From the NCBI RefSeq assembly GCF_016093545.1, contig NZ_JADKYX010000004.1:372001-436000 (forward strand): a DNA stretch of 64,000 nucleotides, in the 5' to 3' direction. The position numbers and the translations under genes were made by a program. Within the stretch, counting starts at the first letter, position 1; each line of letters starts with the position of its first letter. This document shows, piece after piece, positions 19,588 through 26,959 of the stretch. Under the pieces are notes generated by a model, which made no database searches, was not told the DNA's origin, and saw nothing but the letters and a program-made list of their open reading frames with translations. Origin of the DNA: Massilia rhizosphaerae (lineage in GTDB: Bacteria; Pseudomonadota; Gammaproteobacteria; Burkholderiales; Burkholderiaceae_D).

Positions 19588-19807
19588 CCCGGGTGTCATT
19601 CGATTGCGTGTTACCTTGGCCCGCCGCGTTGATCTGCTTCTGCTGCCATTCCGCGATGGCGTCGGAGTCCCAGGCGACCGAGCGCGCGCCAATCCGGAGC
19701 GGGGCGGGGAACGTGCCGCCCTGGATGTCGCGATAGATCGCGGTGCGCGACTTACCGACCCGTTCGATGACGGCCGGCAGGCGCAGGAAACGTTTTGGTG
19801 CATTCAT
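19583..19807 (-). CDS. AlpA-family DNA-binding protein, probable excisionase
   Basis: 74 aa, start at 19807 with AGAGG upstream. The AlpA/HTH_17 pattern is clear: RFLRLPAVIERVGKSRTAIY, DIQGGTFPAPLRIGARSVAW and DAIAEWQQ. Such proteins bend DNA as excisionases or activate integrase genes. It is the last gene of the leftward operon and lies against attL and the arm sites, which fits a role in excision. Its 5' end overlaps the preceding HTH gene by 56 nt. Confidence 0.85.
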   Translation of the reverse strand: MNAPKRFLRLPAVIERVGKSRTAIYRDIQGGTFPAPLRIGARSVAWDSDAIAEWQQKQINAAGQGNTQSNDTRA

Positions 19808-20156
19808 CTGTTGCCTCTTTAAATTTCGTTATCAGCGTGCGCAGTGCTGCCACTTCGTGTTCTAGTGCTGCGATGCGTCTTTCGAGATCCTCTTTGCTTT
19901 CGCACCTTGACCTCTGGCCTCGCGGTTTTGCGCTTTCGCGGGACTGTGTGACCAGCGCCGCTTCCTCGTCTGGTCTTACTGCCGGAAGCAGGGTGCTCGT
20001 GCCGATCAGCCGGTCAATGCTGGAGCCCGTGATACGTGTCGCGCTGCCGATCCTCACCAGCTCAAGGTCGCCGCGCTTCGCCATGCGGTAAATCGTCGCG
20101 CGACATACGCCCAGCCGCTGCATGACTGTCGCCACCTTGTACAGTTTCTGTTCCAT
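19752..20156 (-). CDS. HTH (excisionase-family) DNA-binding protein with coiled coil
   Basis: 134 aa from ATG 20156 (MEQKLYKVATVMQRL). Residues 5-50 form a MerR/AlpA-type winged helix (GVCRATIYRMAKRGDLELVRIG), residues 85-115 a predicted coiled coil (EDLERRIAALEHEVAALRTL). A longer reading frame exists upstream, but its extra 59 residues are arginine/proline rich and overlap another gene, so I use the internal start. A second DNA-bending or regulatory protein beside the excisionase; exact role unknown. Confidence 0.7.
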   Translation of the reverse strand: MEQKLYKVATVMQRLGVCRATIYRMAKRGDLELVRIGSATRITGSSIDRLIGTSTLLPAVRPDEEAALVTQSRESAKPRGQRSRCESKEDLERRIAALEHEVAALRTLITKFKEATDECTKTFPAPAGRHRTGR

Positions 20157-20469
20157 TCTGCTCTCGCAATTCCGCCGCAGGACCAGCGCCGGTCTTCTGC
20201 GTAACCTGCGCATTTTTGCTGCTCCTGCAGGTTTGTGGCGCTCCTTCGGATTTAGGTGCGTCGTGCACCTCTTGCACAGCCGGGGGCAGCGGTGCGGCCG
20301 GATGGGCATCAACCGCTCCGGCGCCGCCCGCACGCGCCACCGCCCACTGTCGACGGATGATGTTCGCGTTTAGTACGTCGCCGACATCCTTGTAGCGCTT
20401 CACGATCGCGGCGTAGTCGGCATCGCTGATGTGCAGGGCGACGTTGTGGCTCTGCTCGGATTGACTCAT
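20062..20469 (-). CDS. Hypothetical phage protein
   Basis: 135 aa, MSQSEQSHNVALHISDADY, starting with an ATGA overlap of the upstream gene stop, which supports the start. The N-terminal half looks protein-like; the C-terminal half is low complexity and overlaps the next gene by 95 nt in another frame. No family recognised. Confidence 0.5.
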   Translation of the reverse strand: MSQSEQSHNVALHISDADYAAIVKRYKDVGDVLNANIIRRQWAVARAGGAGAVDAHPAAPLPPAVQEVHDAPKSEGAPQTCRSSKNAQVTQKTGAGPAAELREQNGTETVQGGDSHAAAGRMSRDDLPHGEARRP

Positions 20470-21113
20470 TTCGACGTGCCCCCGTTCGACCCTTGATCTT
20501 GGTCACGAGCAAGCCAGCCCATCCACGCATATGCCGTCACGAGGTTGATGTACGAGCGATCCTTGCGGGTCAGATCAAACTGACGTGGCCCGACATGCGC
20601 CTCAAACCGCAGGCGGGCGGCTTCAGTTGCGGGCCCGTTCTCGAGCCTGACCAACTCGTCGTTCTTGCGTGGCTTAACCGGCTTCTCAGGTACTACCTCC
20701 CCAGCCTCGTCCTGCGTCTGCCCCATGGCGAGCACCCTGATTGCGTTGCTGTAGGTGGCGAGACCCCAATACACACCATTTCGAAAATATCGGCGGTTGT
20801 GCTTTGCCCCTTCGGCCTGTCGCAGTTCCGGCAGGAGGGTATAGGCCTTGATCAGTGCAGCGCGCTCGATGGCGCGAGCAAAACCGGTAACGTCACCGAT
20901 GGCGTCCGGCATGTGCTTTTCTGCGAATGCGCTAATCTCGTTGGGGGTAAGTGCGCCGATTCGCTCACCATATCCCTCGCTCCCCTTGCTGTATTTCCAT
21001 TGCGCGCGCACGTCTTTCGCGGCTTCAATGTTGCCCGCTTCGCTGTGGCGCCACATCTCCCTTGCGAACGTCATGTCGCTCACGTTAGTAGCTTGGCTGC
21101 GTTCACTCATCAT
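20466..21113 (-). CDS. Hypothetical phage protein
   Basis: About 215 aa from ATG 21113 (or 21110), overlapping the end of the DUF1566-XRE gene by 11 nt and the next start by ATGA. The sequence (MTFAREMWRHSEAGNIEAAKD, a conserved-looking ERAALIKAYTLLPELRQAEG and SYINLVTAYAWMGWLA) is soluble and mostly helical. I do not recognise a family. It belongs to the leftward, presumably lysogenic-stage or early operon. Confidence 0.65.
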   Translation of the reverse strand: MMSERSQATNVSDMTFAREMWRHSEAGNIEAAKDVRAQWKYSKGSEGYGERIGALTPNEISAFAEKHMPDAIGDVTGFARAIERAALIKAYTLLPELRQAEGAKHNRRYFRNGVYWGLATYSNAIRVLAMGQTQDEAGEVVPEKPVKPRKNDELVRLENGPATEAARLRFEAHVGPRQFDLTRKDRSYINLVTAYAWMGWLARDQDQGSNGGTSK

Positions 21114-21948
21114 CGGCGCCCATGAGCCAGTTGGCATCGAGATTGAGAACTGAGCACACATTTGCCAGATCTGGGCCTTGAATGGTGCGCTCCTGCCCTG
21201 TCTCCCACTTGACGATCTCATCCAACGGTACGCCGGTCAGTTCGGATAGCCGATCACGCGTTACGCCAGCTGCTTCGCGCGCAGCTTTGATATGCGTTGG
21301 CCAGTTCACGACAACGGACGGCTCGAAGCCGGCGAAAAGTCGGCGCACAACACGTGCGCGATTTGGACTGTCGACCGAATCCCAGTCGCGGACAGGCTCG
21401 TCGCAGAAGTCGAGGTAGAGCGCCTCCTGCCGATTCAGCCATTCGCTCGACCAAAACGCATCCTCACCAGTGAATTGGTCGCGAAGGTTCTGCCAGAGGA
21501 CGTCGTGATCATCGATGTTCGGCAGTTCGCCTCCGACAGCGGCCGCGAACGTCTTCGCCTGCTGCCAGGTCACTTGGTGGGCCTCAGCTGGCAGTAGGAT
21601 GAGATGGCGATAGATCCCGCCGTCGCGCACGACTCCGGCGTAGAGTTCGCCTGGCTGTAGCTCGGCCTGGTCAAACGTGAACTCAGGCATCGGCACCGGG
21701 TCCGGCCGCACGATCTTGGGCAGCATGCCAACACATTGCATAATCATCCCATGTGTCGTCGCGTCGAGAGCGTTGTGGCTTACCGCTTGCGTTCCCGCTT
21801 TAGCGGCGACGGGTGATGTGGGAATTCGCGCATCACTACGGGATGCCATCTGGTGCATGGCGCCGGCGCGCGCTGCTGTATCGTTGGCCTCGCGCTGCGC
21901 TGAGAGGTCGGCCATGCGACTCGTGTTGGTCGTCTTTTTGGTGCCCAT
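21103..21948 (-). CDS. DUF1566-like / XRE helix-turn-helix fusion protein
   Basis: 281 aa, ATG 21948 with AAGGA. Residues about 95-205 resemble DUF1566 (Lcl C-terminal) as found in Burkholderia/Ralstonia phages: GELYAGVVRDGGIYRHLILL, GGELPNIDDHDVLWQN, FWSSEW and a terminal ARVVRR. Residues about 220-280 are an XRE HTH: IKAAREAAGVTRDRLSEL, VPLDEIVKWETG. The first 90 residues are low complexity. DUF1566 proteins are common as single-domain phage genes; joining one to a DNA-binding domain suggests a regulator with a sugar- or protein-binding input. Function unknown. Confidence 0.7.
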   Translation of the reverse strand: MGTKKTTNTSRMADLSAQREANDTAARAGAMHQMASRSDARIPTSPVAAKAGTQAVSHNALDATTHGMIMQCVGMLPKIVRPDPVPMPEFTFDQAELQPGELYAGVVRDGGIYRHLILLPAEAHQVTWQQAKTFAAAVGGELPNIDDHDVLWQNLRDQFTGEDAFWSSEWLNRQEALYLDFCDEPVRDWDSVDSPNRARVVRRLFAGFEPSVVVNWPTHIKAAREAAGVTRDRLSELTGVPLDEIVKWETGQERTIQGPDLANVCSVLNLDANWLMGADDE

Positions 21949-21991
21949 GTTCGGTCCTTCAGGTTGATTGTTATGATGGTTCGGCTCGCGA

Positions 21992-22264
21992 TCAGCGGGA
22001 TACCAGCGTCAAGCGCACTGGCTCGGCCGGCAGGGTGCAGCTGTACTGCGCGGCGAGGTCAACGATCATCTGCTGGGCGCAGTCTTTCATCGACCGGAAG
22101 TTGGCGATCAGTTGGCGTTCGTCGGCCGTAAGATGAAAATCGACGCTCTCGACGATGCGGATATCTCCGCGGCCGCGCTCGCGGGCTTCGATCGGGCTCA
22201 ATACGTTGCGGGAGCTCTCCGTTGCGCTGGACGTTGCGTCAGTGCTACTATTACGATTCGCCAT
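21992..22264 (-). CDS. Hypothetical phage protein
   Basis: 90 aa, start MANRNSSTDATSS at 22264 chosen because GGAGA lies 7 nt upstream. Serine/threonine-rich N-terminus, then a region DFHLTADERQLIANFRSM that looks helical. Nothing recognised. Part of the leftward operon between the antirepressor and the DUF1566 fusion. Confidence 0.6.
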   Translation of the reverse strand: MANRNSSTDATSSATESSRNVLSPIEARERGRGDIRIVESVDFHLTADERQLIANFRSMKDCAQQMIVDLAAQYSCTLPAEPVRLTLVSR

Positions 22265-22369
22265 AGTTTTCTCCAAAAGGTTATGGGCGTAAGGGGCCAT
22301 CCGACGCGTGCAAGACGTCGGGTGGCTTCGTTGTTTTCGGGACTGCGGACGAAACTCGTACGCAGTCGG

Positions 22370-23191
22370 TTACTGAATCAATCGACCCTGCTGCTGGGGC
22401 TGCGGCGTGCCGAGCATCTCCGCGAGCTTGGTTATCCCCTTGCTGGTGACTAGAACCTGGGCGCTTTGTTTGCGCTCGCCGGTTTCCGGATCCTGGTAGT
22501 TGCCGTACTTGTGCACCAAGTTGCCGGAGTGGATCTGCGGCTGATAGGCGACGTATCCGCCTTTGCCCGTGCGGGGGTACATCCACTTCTTCTGCAGCAG
22601 GAAATCGCGGAGCTTGTGCGGGCCTATCTGCAGGTGTTTGGCCGCATCCGTGATACAGAAAGCTTCGTCGACGTCGGCAATTCGTTCCAGCGCTGCCGCG
22701 GCCGGTGCCAGTGCGGCAACCTGATGTTCGAGCTGCTCAGCCCGGGCCGATTGCGCGCGCTCCTCTTTCTTTGCTGCAATCCATGCCTCCGCCATGGCGA
22801 TCGGATCATCGAAGTTCGGCGTGTTCGACATGGCACGCGCGGCGAGCTCTTTGCGCATCTCCGAGAAAGCTCGAACAAGAGCAATTTTGAACTGCCGGAC
22901 GATCATGTTGTTTCGCATGTAGGTGATCAGCAGCGTGGCCTGATCCTCGTTCAGCAGCGCGATCTCGCGTTTTTGCTGACCACCAGCAGTCTCAAAGGGT
23001 TCGATTTCAAATCGGACCCTTCCAAACTCCTCGAAGTCCTTCTGATGGGTGCGCACCAGCTTGATGACCGCCTCGTGCGTGTTGGCGGTGCCGGAAGCAA
23101 TAGCCGTCGTTGTCGTTACGAGCTCGTCACCGTGGACGATGACCAGACCGGTCGACGTCAGGGTAGGCACTGCTTGCTGTGGTGCGTTCAT
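22370..23191 (-). CDS. Rha family regulator / phage antirepressor with KilAC domain
   Basis: 273 aa from ATG 23191 (GAGG upstream). Residues about 15-115 match the pRha domain (LVIVHGDELVTTTTAIA, THEAVIKLVRTH, DFEEFGRVRFEIE, LLNEDQATLLITYMRN); residues about 180-270 match KilAC (DAAKHLQIGPHKLRDFLLQK, GYVAYQPQIHSGN, VLVTSKGITKLAEM). Rha interferes with lytic growth in hosts lacking IHF, and KilAC antirepressors inactivate repressors. It is the first gene of the leftward operon and has its own strong promoter at 23230-23257. Confidence 0.88.
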   Translation of the reverse strand: MNAPQQAVPTLTSTGLVIVHGDELVTTTTAIASGTANTHEAVIKLVRTHQKDFEEFGRVRFEIEPFETAGGQQKREIALLNEDQATLLITYMRNNMIVRQFKIALVRAFSEMRKELAARAMSNTPNFDDPIAMAEAWIAAKKEERAQSARAEQLEHQVAALAPAAAALERIADVDEAFCITDAAKHLQIGPHKLRDFLLQKKWMYPRTGKGGYVAYQPQIHSGNLVHKYGNYQDPETGERKQSAQVLVTSKGITKLAEMLGTPQPQQQGRLIQ

Positions 23192-23223
23192 CGTTGCCTC
23201 ATCAAGGTATTGCATCAAGTTGA

Positions 23224-23290
23224 GATAAGTCTATAAGCACAATAAGTCACTTGTCAATAAGTTTCGCGCGTTAGCTTATTTTTTCTTATC
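23224..23290 (-). promoter_or_regulatory. Leftward promoter with ATAAG operator cluster
   Basis: Minus strand: TTGACA (complement of 23252-23257), 16-bp spacer, TATAGA (complement of 23230-23235). The promoter is covered by repeated boxes: ATAAGT at 23225, ATAAG at 23233, AATAAGT at 23241 and 23256, and the inverted forms CTTATT at 23275 and CTTATC at 23285. Similar ATAAG/CTTAT boxes recur in the repressor-cro gap, suggesting sites for the phage repressor. Confidence 0.6.
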
Positions 23291-23299
23291 GTCGCGGGT

Positions 23300-23325
23300 A
23301 AAAATAAAGCGCACATCAGTGCGCT
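23300..23325 (-). terminator. Rho-independent terminator of the repressor gene
   Basis: Stem GCGCAC/GTGCGC (23309-23324) with a 4-nt loop; on the minus strand it is followed by TTTATTTTT. It separates the repressor transcript from the leftward antirepressor operon. Confidence 0.75.
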
Positions 23326-23346
23326 CGGTGCGGCTCTATGACGGCC

Positions 23347-24117
23347 CTATTTTGTTTCTTGAGAAGTTGACGCCGCTTCTAAGTCTGCAATCGCTTTAGC
23401 GGCCTCCTCTGCAGAATCGACGACAAGCAGTCGGACTCCAACCAAATTTGCCTCCGCCGTAAGCTTAGCGAGCCTTCGCTCAAACGATGGTAGAGCGTGG
23501 CTGGGAAGGGGGCCGAGGAGCGGTCGGCGAACGACAACGACGTAATTCTTTCCTGGACCCAGGAAGGAGCGAAGCACGACTTGCTGAAAGAGTGCCATGG
23601 TGACGGGCGCCTCAATCCCATAATATGAGCCGGGATGCTTCACCTCGATTATTGTACGTTGAGTAACATAGTCGACAACCCATTGGCTAAGATCAGAGCC
23701 TCCGCCTATCGTTACATGGGATTTAAGTGTGGGATCTAGCCGCTGCAGGGCCTGGGCAAGAGTCTTGTCGAAGTCCCCCGCCTTAGCCATGTGCTCTGCG
23801 ACGAGCAAGCGAGACCTAATCTCCTCTGGAGAAAACATGTCAAGTTGCACAACAGAAGATGTGGGCGGAGCTTCGGAGTTGCTGCTCCTCTCGGCCAACT
23901 CATCCTTAGGTGAGAACTCTATATCTGAGCGAAATGATTCGTCAAACAGGTTCGCCATCAAATGGATGTACTTGATGCGAGGCAGTGTTGTGCCACGTTC
24001 CCATTGTCCCACTGCAGCTTGGGAGACGCTTAGCATCCCCGCCAATTCAGCTTGACTTATGCCTTTGCGATTCCGTGCCTCACGGATGGCATCGCCGACA
24101 GGTTTCTTTATCGTCAT
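23347..24117 (-). CDS. Phage repressor: XRE HTH with PD-(D/E)XK-like C-terminal domain
   Basis: 256 aa from ATG 24117. Residues 7-60 are a classic XRE/CI HTH (IREARNRKGISQAELAGMLS, SQAAVGQWERGTTLPRI). The C-terminal part does not show the S24 peptidase motifs of LexA/CI repressors. Instead residues 143-190 read as a restriction-nuclease-like core: D149 (QWVVDYV), then IIEVK with E158 and K160, followed by a helix with FQQV and the strand NYVVVVRR. Position (divergent from a Cro-like gene, terminator behind) says it is the maintenance repressor. No ribosome site precedes the ATG, so it may be leaderless as many CI messages are. Whether the nuclease fold is catalytic or a sensor/oligomerisation module is open. 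Confidence 0.8.
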   Translation of the reverse strand: MTIKKPVGDAIREARNRKGISQAELAGMLSVSQAAVGQWERGTTLPRIKYIHLMANLFDESFRSDIEFSPKDELAERSSNSEAPPTSSVVQLDMFSPEEIRSRLLVAEHMAKAGDFDKTLAQALQRLDPTLKSHVTIGGGSDLSQWVVDYVTQRTIIEVKHPGSYYGIEAPVTMALFQQVVLRSFLGPGKNYVVVVRRPLLGPLPSHALPSFERRLAKLTAEANLVGVRLLVVDSAEEAAKAIADLEAASTSQETK

Positions 24118-24256
24118 GAGTACAATGAGTTGGTTGTGGTTTGTGGAGTATAAGCTAAACCACGACTGTCGAGAAGTGCTTCTGATCAAATCTTATAATC
24201 TTCTTGCTCAACTACTCGCAACTTGTTACTATCTGTCCAACGAGGAAGGAGGAGCA
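24118..24256. promoter_or_regulatory. Repressor-Cro divergent control region
   Basis: Rightward promoter candidate TTGCTC-17 bp-TACTAT before the Cro-like gene. Leftward -10 TATACT (complement of 24148-24153) for the repressor. An inverted repeat GTGGTTT/AAACCAC (24136-24142, 24157-24163) is centred on that -10, and a second AGAAG/CTTCT dyad lies at 24172-24183. ATAAG and CTTAT boxes recur at 24149 and 24191. These are good operator candidates. Confidence 0.55.
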
Positions 24257-24493
24257 ATGGACGAGCAGCAAGATATGTCCGGAATTGCATTGGCCGTGAA
24301 GAAGGCTGGTACGCAAGAAAAGTTGGCCAAGAACTTAGGGGTCTCGCAGCAGGCTATCAGCCAGTGGATCGAACAGGGCTGGGTTCCTTTGCGACGCGCT
24401 GCCCAGATTGAGCAGTGCTTTTCGATCCCGCGAACGAGACTAGTCGATCCGAGAATTGTTGAACTGGTCATAGCGCCGACCCAAGCGACGTAA
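24257..24493 (+). CDS. Cro/YdaS-like antirepressor protein
   Basis: 78 aa; ATG 24257 with an excellent GGAAGGAGG site. HTH pattern IALAVKKAGTQEKLAKNLG, SQQAISQWIEQGWVPLRRA followed by IEQCFSIPRTRLVDPRI is typical of YdaS/Cro-type phage regulators. Divergent from the repressor; first gene of the rightward early operon. Confidence 0.85.
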   Translation: MDEQQDMSGIALAVKKAGTQEKLAKNLGVSQQAISQWIEQGWVPLRRAAQIEQCFSIPRTRLVDPRIVELVIAPTQAT

Positions 24494-24584
24494 TTTACCA
24501 AACGTTTCCCCTGAAACGCCTCCGCTAACCCGGCAGGCGCAGGGACTCTTTACGCCTAAATTTTGACGCATCCATAGGACAACC

Positions 24585-25298
24585 ATGCAGACCACCAAAC
24601 AAACGACAGGGATGGGCGCCCGCATACTGCAGGCGGTTGCTAACGGCGCCTTCTGCGACGATGGGCGTGCAATCACTTCATTCGCGCTCGTTCGACACTT
24701 CGTTCGTGAGAACTACAAGACCACGAACGACAGGTTGGCGCAGCTCCGGCGCGCTCGCCGACAGGCAAAGATGCTGGGAGACTCCCCGTTCAATAAACAC
24801 CGCCAGTCCGCAATGCAAAAGCACATCGAGTCTCTTGAGGCGTGCTGGCAGTCGGGGCGTGACTGCCAGAAGGGTCTGGGCCGCATCATCATTGATATGG
24901 CCCCGAGGATCGATGCTCAAACCACGATGGCCCAGCGTCTTGAGCTACTCAACTGCAATCCTGCAGACCGGTCCGACTTGGACGAGCCAGATATCGGCTT
25001 GGTCAATCTGATCGCCGTGTACTGCGTGGAGGACTCGGCGGCGTACCGAGGCGATGAGTTCAATGACCGGCCGCTGTTCAACGCCGTCAACGCAGAGATC
25101 ATGCGCGTGATGTTCAAGACGCCTGAAGGGCGGGCAGCGTCGGAAAAGATCTTCGACGAGGCCTTCGCACCTGGCGGAATCTTCCACGGCGTGCCGACCT
25201 ACTACCGCCAGTCTGACGGGACGATGAAGCGCAAGGCGCCGTCGCTGGTACTGCATGACGCCTCGGGCTCCCGCGTCATCGAGCGCACACCTTCGTAA
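24585..25298 (+). CDS. Hypothetical phage early protein
   Basis: 237 aa, MQTTKQTTGMGARILQAVANG. Helical, soluble, with basic segment RLAQLRRARRQAKML. Lies between the Cro-like and replication genes. The 90 bp upstream contain a small CGTTTC/GAAACG hairpin (around 24502-24517) but no T run. No family recognised; a role in early DNA metabolism is only a guess from position. Confidence 0.65.
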   Translation: MQTTKQTTGMGARILQAVANGAFCDDGRAITSFALVRHFVRENYKTTNDRLAQLRRARRQAKMLGDSPFNKHRQSAMQKHIESLEACWQSGRDCQKGLGRIIIDMAPRIDAQTTMAQRLELLNCNPADRSDLDEPDIGLVNLIAVYCVEDSAAYRGDEFNDRPLFNAVNAEIMRVMFKTPEGRAASEKIFDEAFAPGGIFHGVPTYYRQSDGTMKRKAPSLVLHDASGSRVIERTPS

Positions 25299-25317
25299 TC
25301 AACAAGGAACATTCAGC

Positions 25318-26190
25318 ATGGCCAGGATTCGTTCTATCAAACCTGAACTCCCGCAGTCGGAGAGCATGGGCAACGTCTCGCGAGATGCGCGGCTGACGTT
25401 CATTCAACTTTGGACGCTGGCCGATGATGAAGGGAGGCTTCGCGGGAATTCGCGAATGCTCGCGAGTCTTCTTTTTCCCTATGACGACGGTGAAGACGGG
25501 CATGCGCTGACCACTGCAAAGGATGTCGAGAGGTGGCTGGTCGAGCTCGAACGCGAAGGGTGCATTGTGCGCTACCAGATCGATGGTGCAGCCTACATGC
25601 AGATCTGTAACTGGTTGATTCATCAGAAGATTGACAAGCCGAGCAAGTCGAAAATCCCGCCATTCGATGAATCCTCGCGAATCCTCGCGAAGCCTCGCGA
25701 AGTGTCGTCGGAGGAGGGGATCAAGGATCAAGGAGAGGAAGGGAAGGGAGAGGATCAATTTGTCGAGCGCCGCGGCGCGTCGCACGACGTCGATGTCGTG
25801 AAGACGATTTTTGAGTACTGGCAAAAAATCATGGTCTCGCCACGCGCCCAACTGGACGACAAGCGCAAGAAGGCGATCAAGACCGCACTCAAACTCTACG
25901 AACCGCGCCAACTGTGCGAGGCTATTCTTGGCTGTTCGAAATCGGACTTCCATATGGCTCGAGGCGAGTATCTCGGGCAGCAGAAGCACAACGGTCTCGG
26001 CCTGATTTTTCGTGATGCCGATCACATCGATAAGTTCATCGGCCTGGCGAGCAAGCAGGCCACCGGCCCCGAAAGCATCGAGCAGCGGAACGCCAGGATC
26101 CTGGCCGAACTGATGGCCGAGGACGCGACTTCCGCCATTGATCCAGACGTGATCGACGTCGACATGGAGGAGGTCGAACATGCGTCCTGA
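25318..26190 (+). CDS. Phage replication initiation protein (O-like, winged-helix)
   Basis: 290 aa; ATG 25318 (AAGGA upstream). The N-terminus MARIRSIKPELPQSESMGN and DARLTFIQLWTLADDEGR are hallmarks of phage replication proteins with a DnaD/O-type winged helix that bind the phage origin. The middle (125-150) is an acidic linker, and the C-terminal half (VDVVKTIFEYWQKIM, KTALKLYEP, GLIFRDADHIDKFIGLA) is a DnaT/DnaD-like domain. The next gene overlaps by 11 nt. Family recognised with good confidence; biochemical role by homology. Confidence 0.82.
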   Translation: MARIRSIKPELPQSESMGNVSRDARLTFIQLWTLADDEGRLRGNSRMLASLLFPYDDGEDGHALTTAKDVERWLVELEREGCIVRYQIDGAAYMQICNWLIHQKIDKPSKSKIPPFDESSRILAKPREVSSEEGIKDQGEEGKGEDQFVERRGASHDVDVVKTIFEYWQKIMVSPRAQLDDKRKKAIKTALKLYEPRQLCEAILGCSKSDFHMARGEYLGQQKHNGLGLIFRDADHIDKFIGLASKQATGPESIEQRNARILAELMAEDATSAIDPDVIDVDMEEVEHAS

Positions 26191-26959
26191 GGACAAACCA
26201 CAGTTCGCCGCTTTGCTGGCTGAAGTATTGGCTGGCTACGGCAAGCCGCTGCCCGAAAAGGCCGAAATCAACATCTGGTTCAGCCAACTGGCGCCGTTCC
26301 CGCCATCGACGATCAAGATGGCCTTTGAGGCGTACCGCGTCGAGCGTCCGGACTTCGCTCCAGTCCCCAACGGCATCGCCGCCAGGTGCAAGCTGCAGGA
26401 CGGCCGGCCCGACGAGAACGAAGCTTGGGCCGTGGCCCTAACCAGCCAGGATGAGCGTGAAACGGTCGTGTGGACGAGCGAGATGGCTGAGGCGTTCACG
26501 GTGGCCCGCCCGCTGCTGACAACTGGCGACGAGATCGGTGCGCGGATGGCGTTCAAGGATGCCTACAAGCGGCTGATGAACGAAGCACGCGCGCTCAACA
26601 GGCCGGTAAGTTGGGCGGTGTCGGCCGGATGGGATGCAGAGCGTCACCAACTCGCGGTCCAGAGGGCAATAACGGCGGGGCTTCTACCGGCACCGGAACC
26701 GCATCTGGCCCTGCCGAACGACTCCGGGATAGCCGACCAGAAGCCGGTAGGCTTGCAAAAGCTTCTTGAAGCGGCGGCGCAACTGGAGGATCCGCGAGCG
26801 AAAGCCGAGCGGTTGCACGAAGCGCGATTAGTCGAGGAGGAGAATGCGGATCGTGAGCGTCGCCGCGCGCTGGACGAGAGGGTTCAAGCCTATCTGCGCC
26901 AGCATCCTGATGCCCGCTACGGTGAACTCTTGGCTCCCACAAGGCAGGGGAAGCGATGA
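26180..26959 (+). CDS. Phage replication-associated protein (P-like), putative
   Basis: 259 aa, MRPEDKPQFAALLAEVLAGY. The central stretch NEAWAVALTSQDERETVVW, AEAFTVARPLLTTGDEIGAR, MAFKDAYKRLMNEAR is a conserved-looking module that I associate with genes following O-like initiators in Burkholderiales phages. The C-terminus is charged and coiled coil. It may load helicase or assist the initiator. Overlaps both neighbours (11 nt upstream, ATGA downstream). Confidence 0.65.
   Translation: MRPEDKPQFAALLAEVLAGYGKPLPEKAEINIWFSQLAPFPPSTIKMAFEAYRVERPDFAPVPNGIAARCKLQDGRPDENEAWAVALTSQDERETVVWTSEMAEAFTVARPLLTTGDEIGARMAFKDAYKRLMNEARALNRPVSWAVSAGWDAERHQLAVQRAITAGLLPAPEPHLALPNDSGIADQKPVGLQKLLEAAAQLEDPRAKAERLHEARLVEEENADRERRRALDERVQAYLRQHPDARYGELLAPTRQGKR

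Noticed and set aside
23347-24117. S24 peptidase-type LexA/CI repressor
   Set aside because: No recognisable Ala-Gly cleavage site region or Ser/Lys dyad motif; the C-terminal sequence follows a D...ExK pattern instead.
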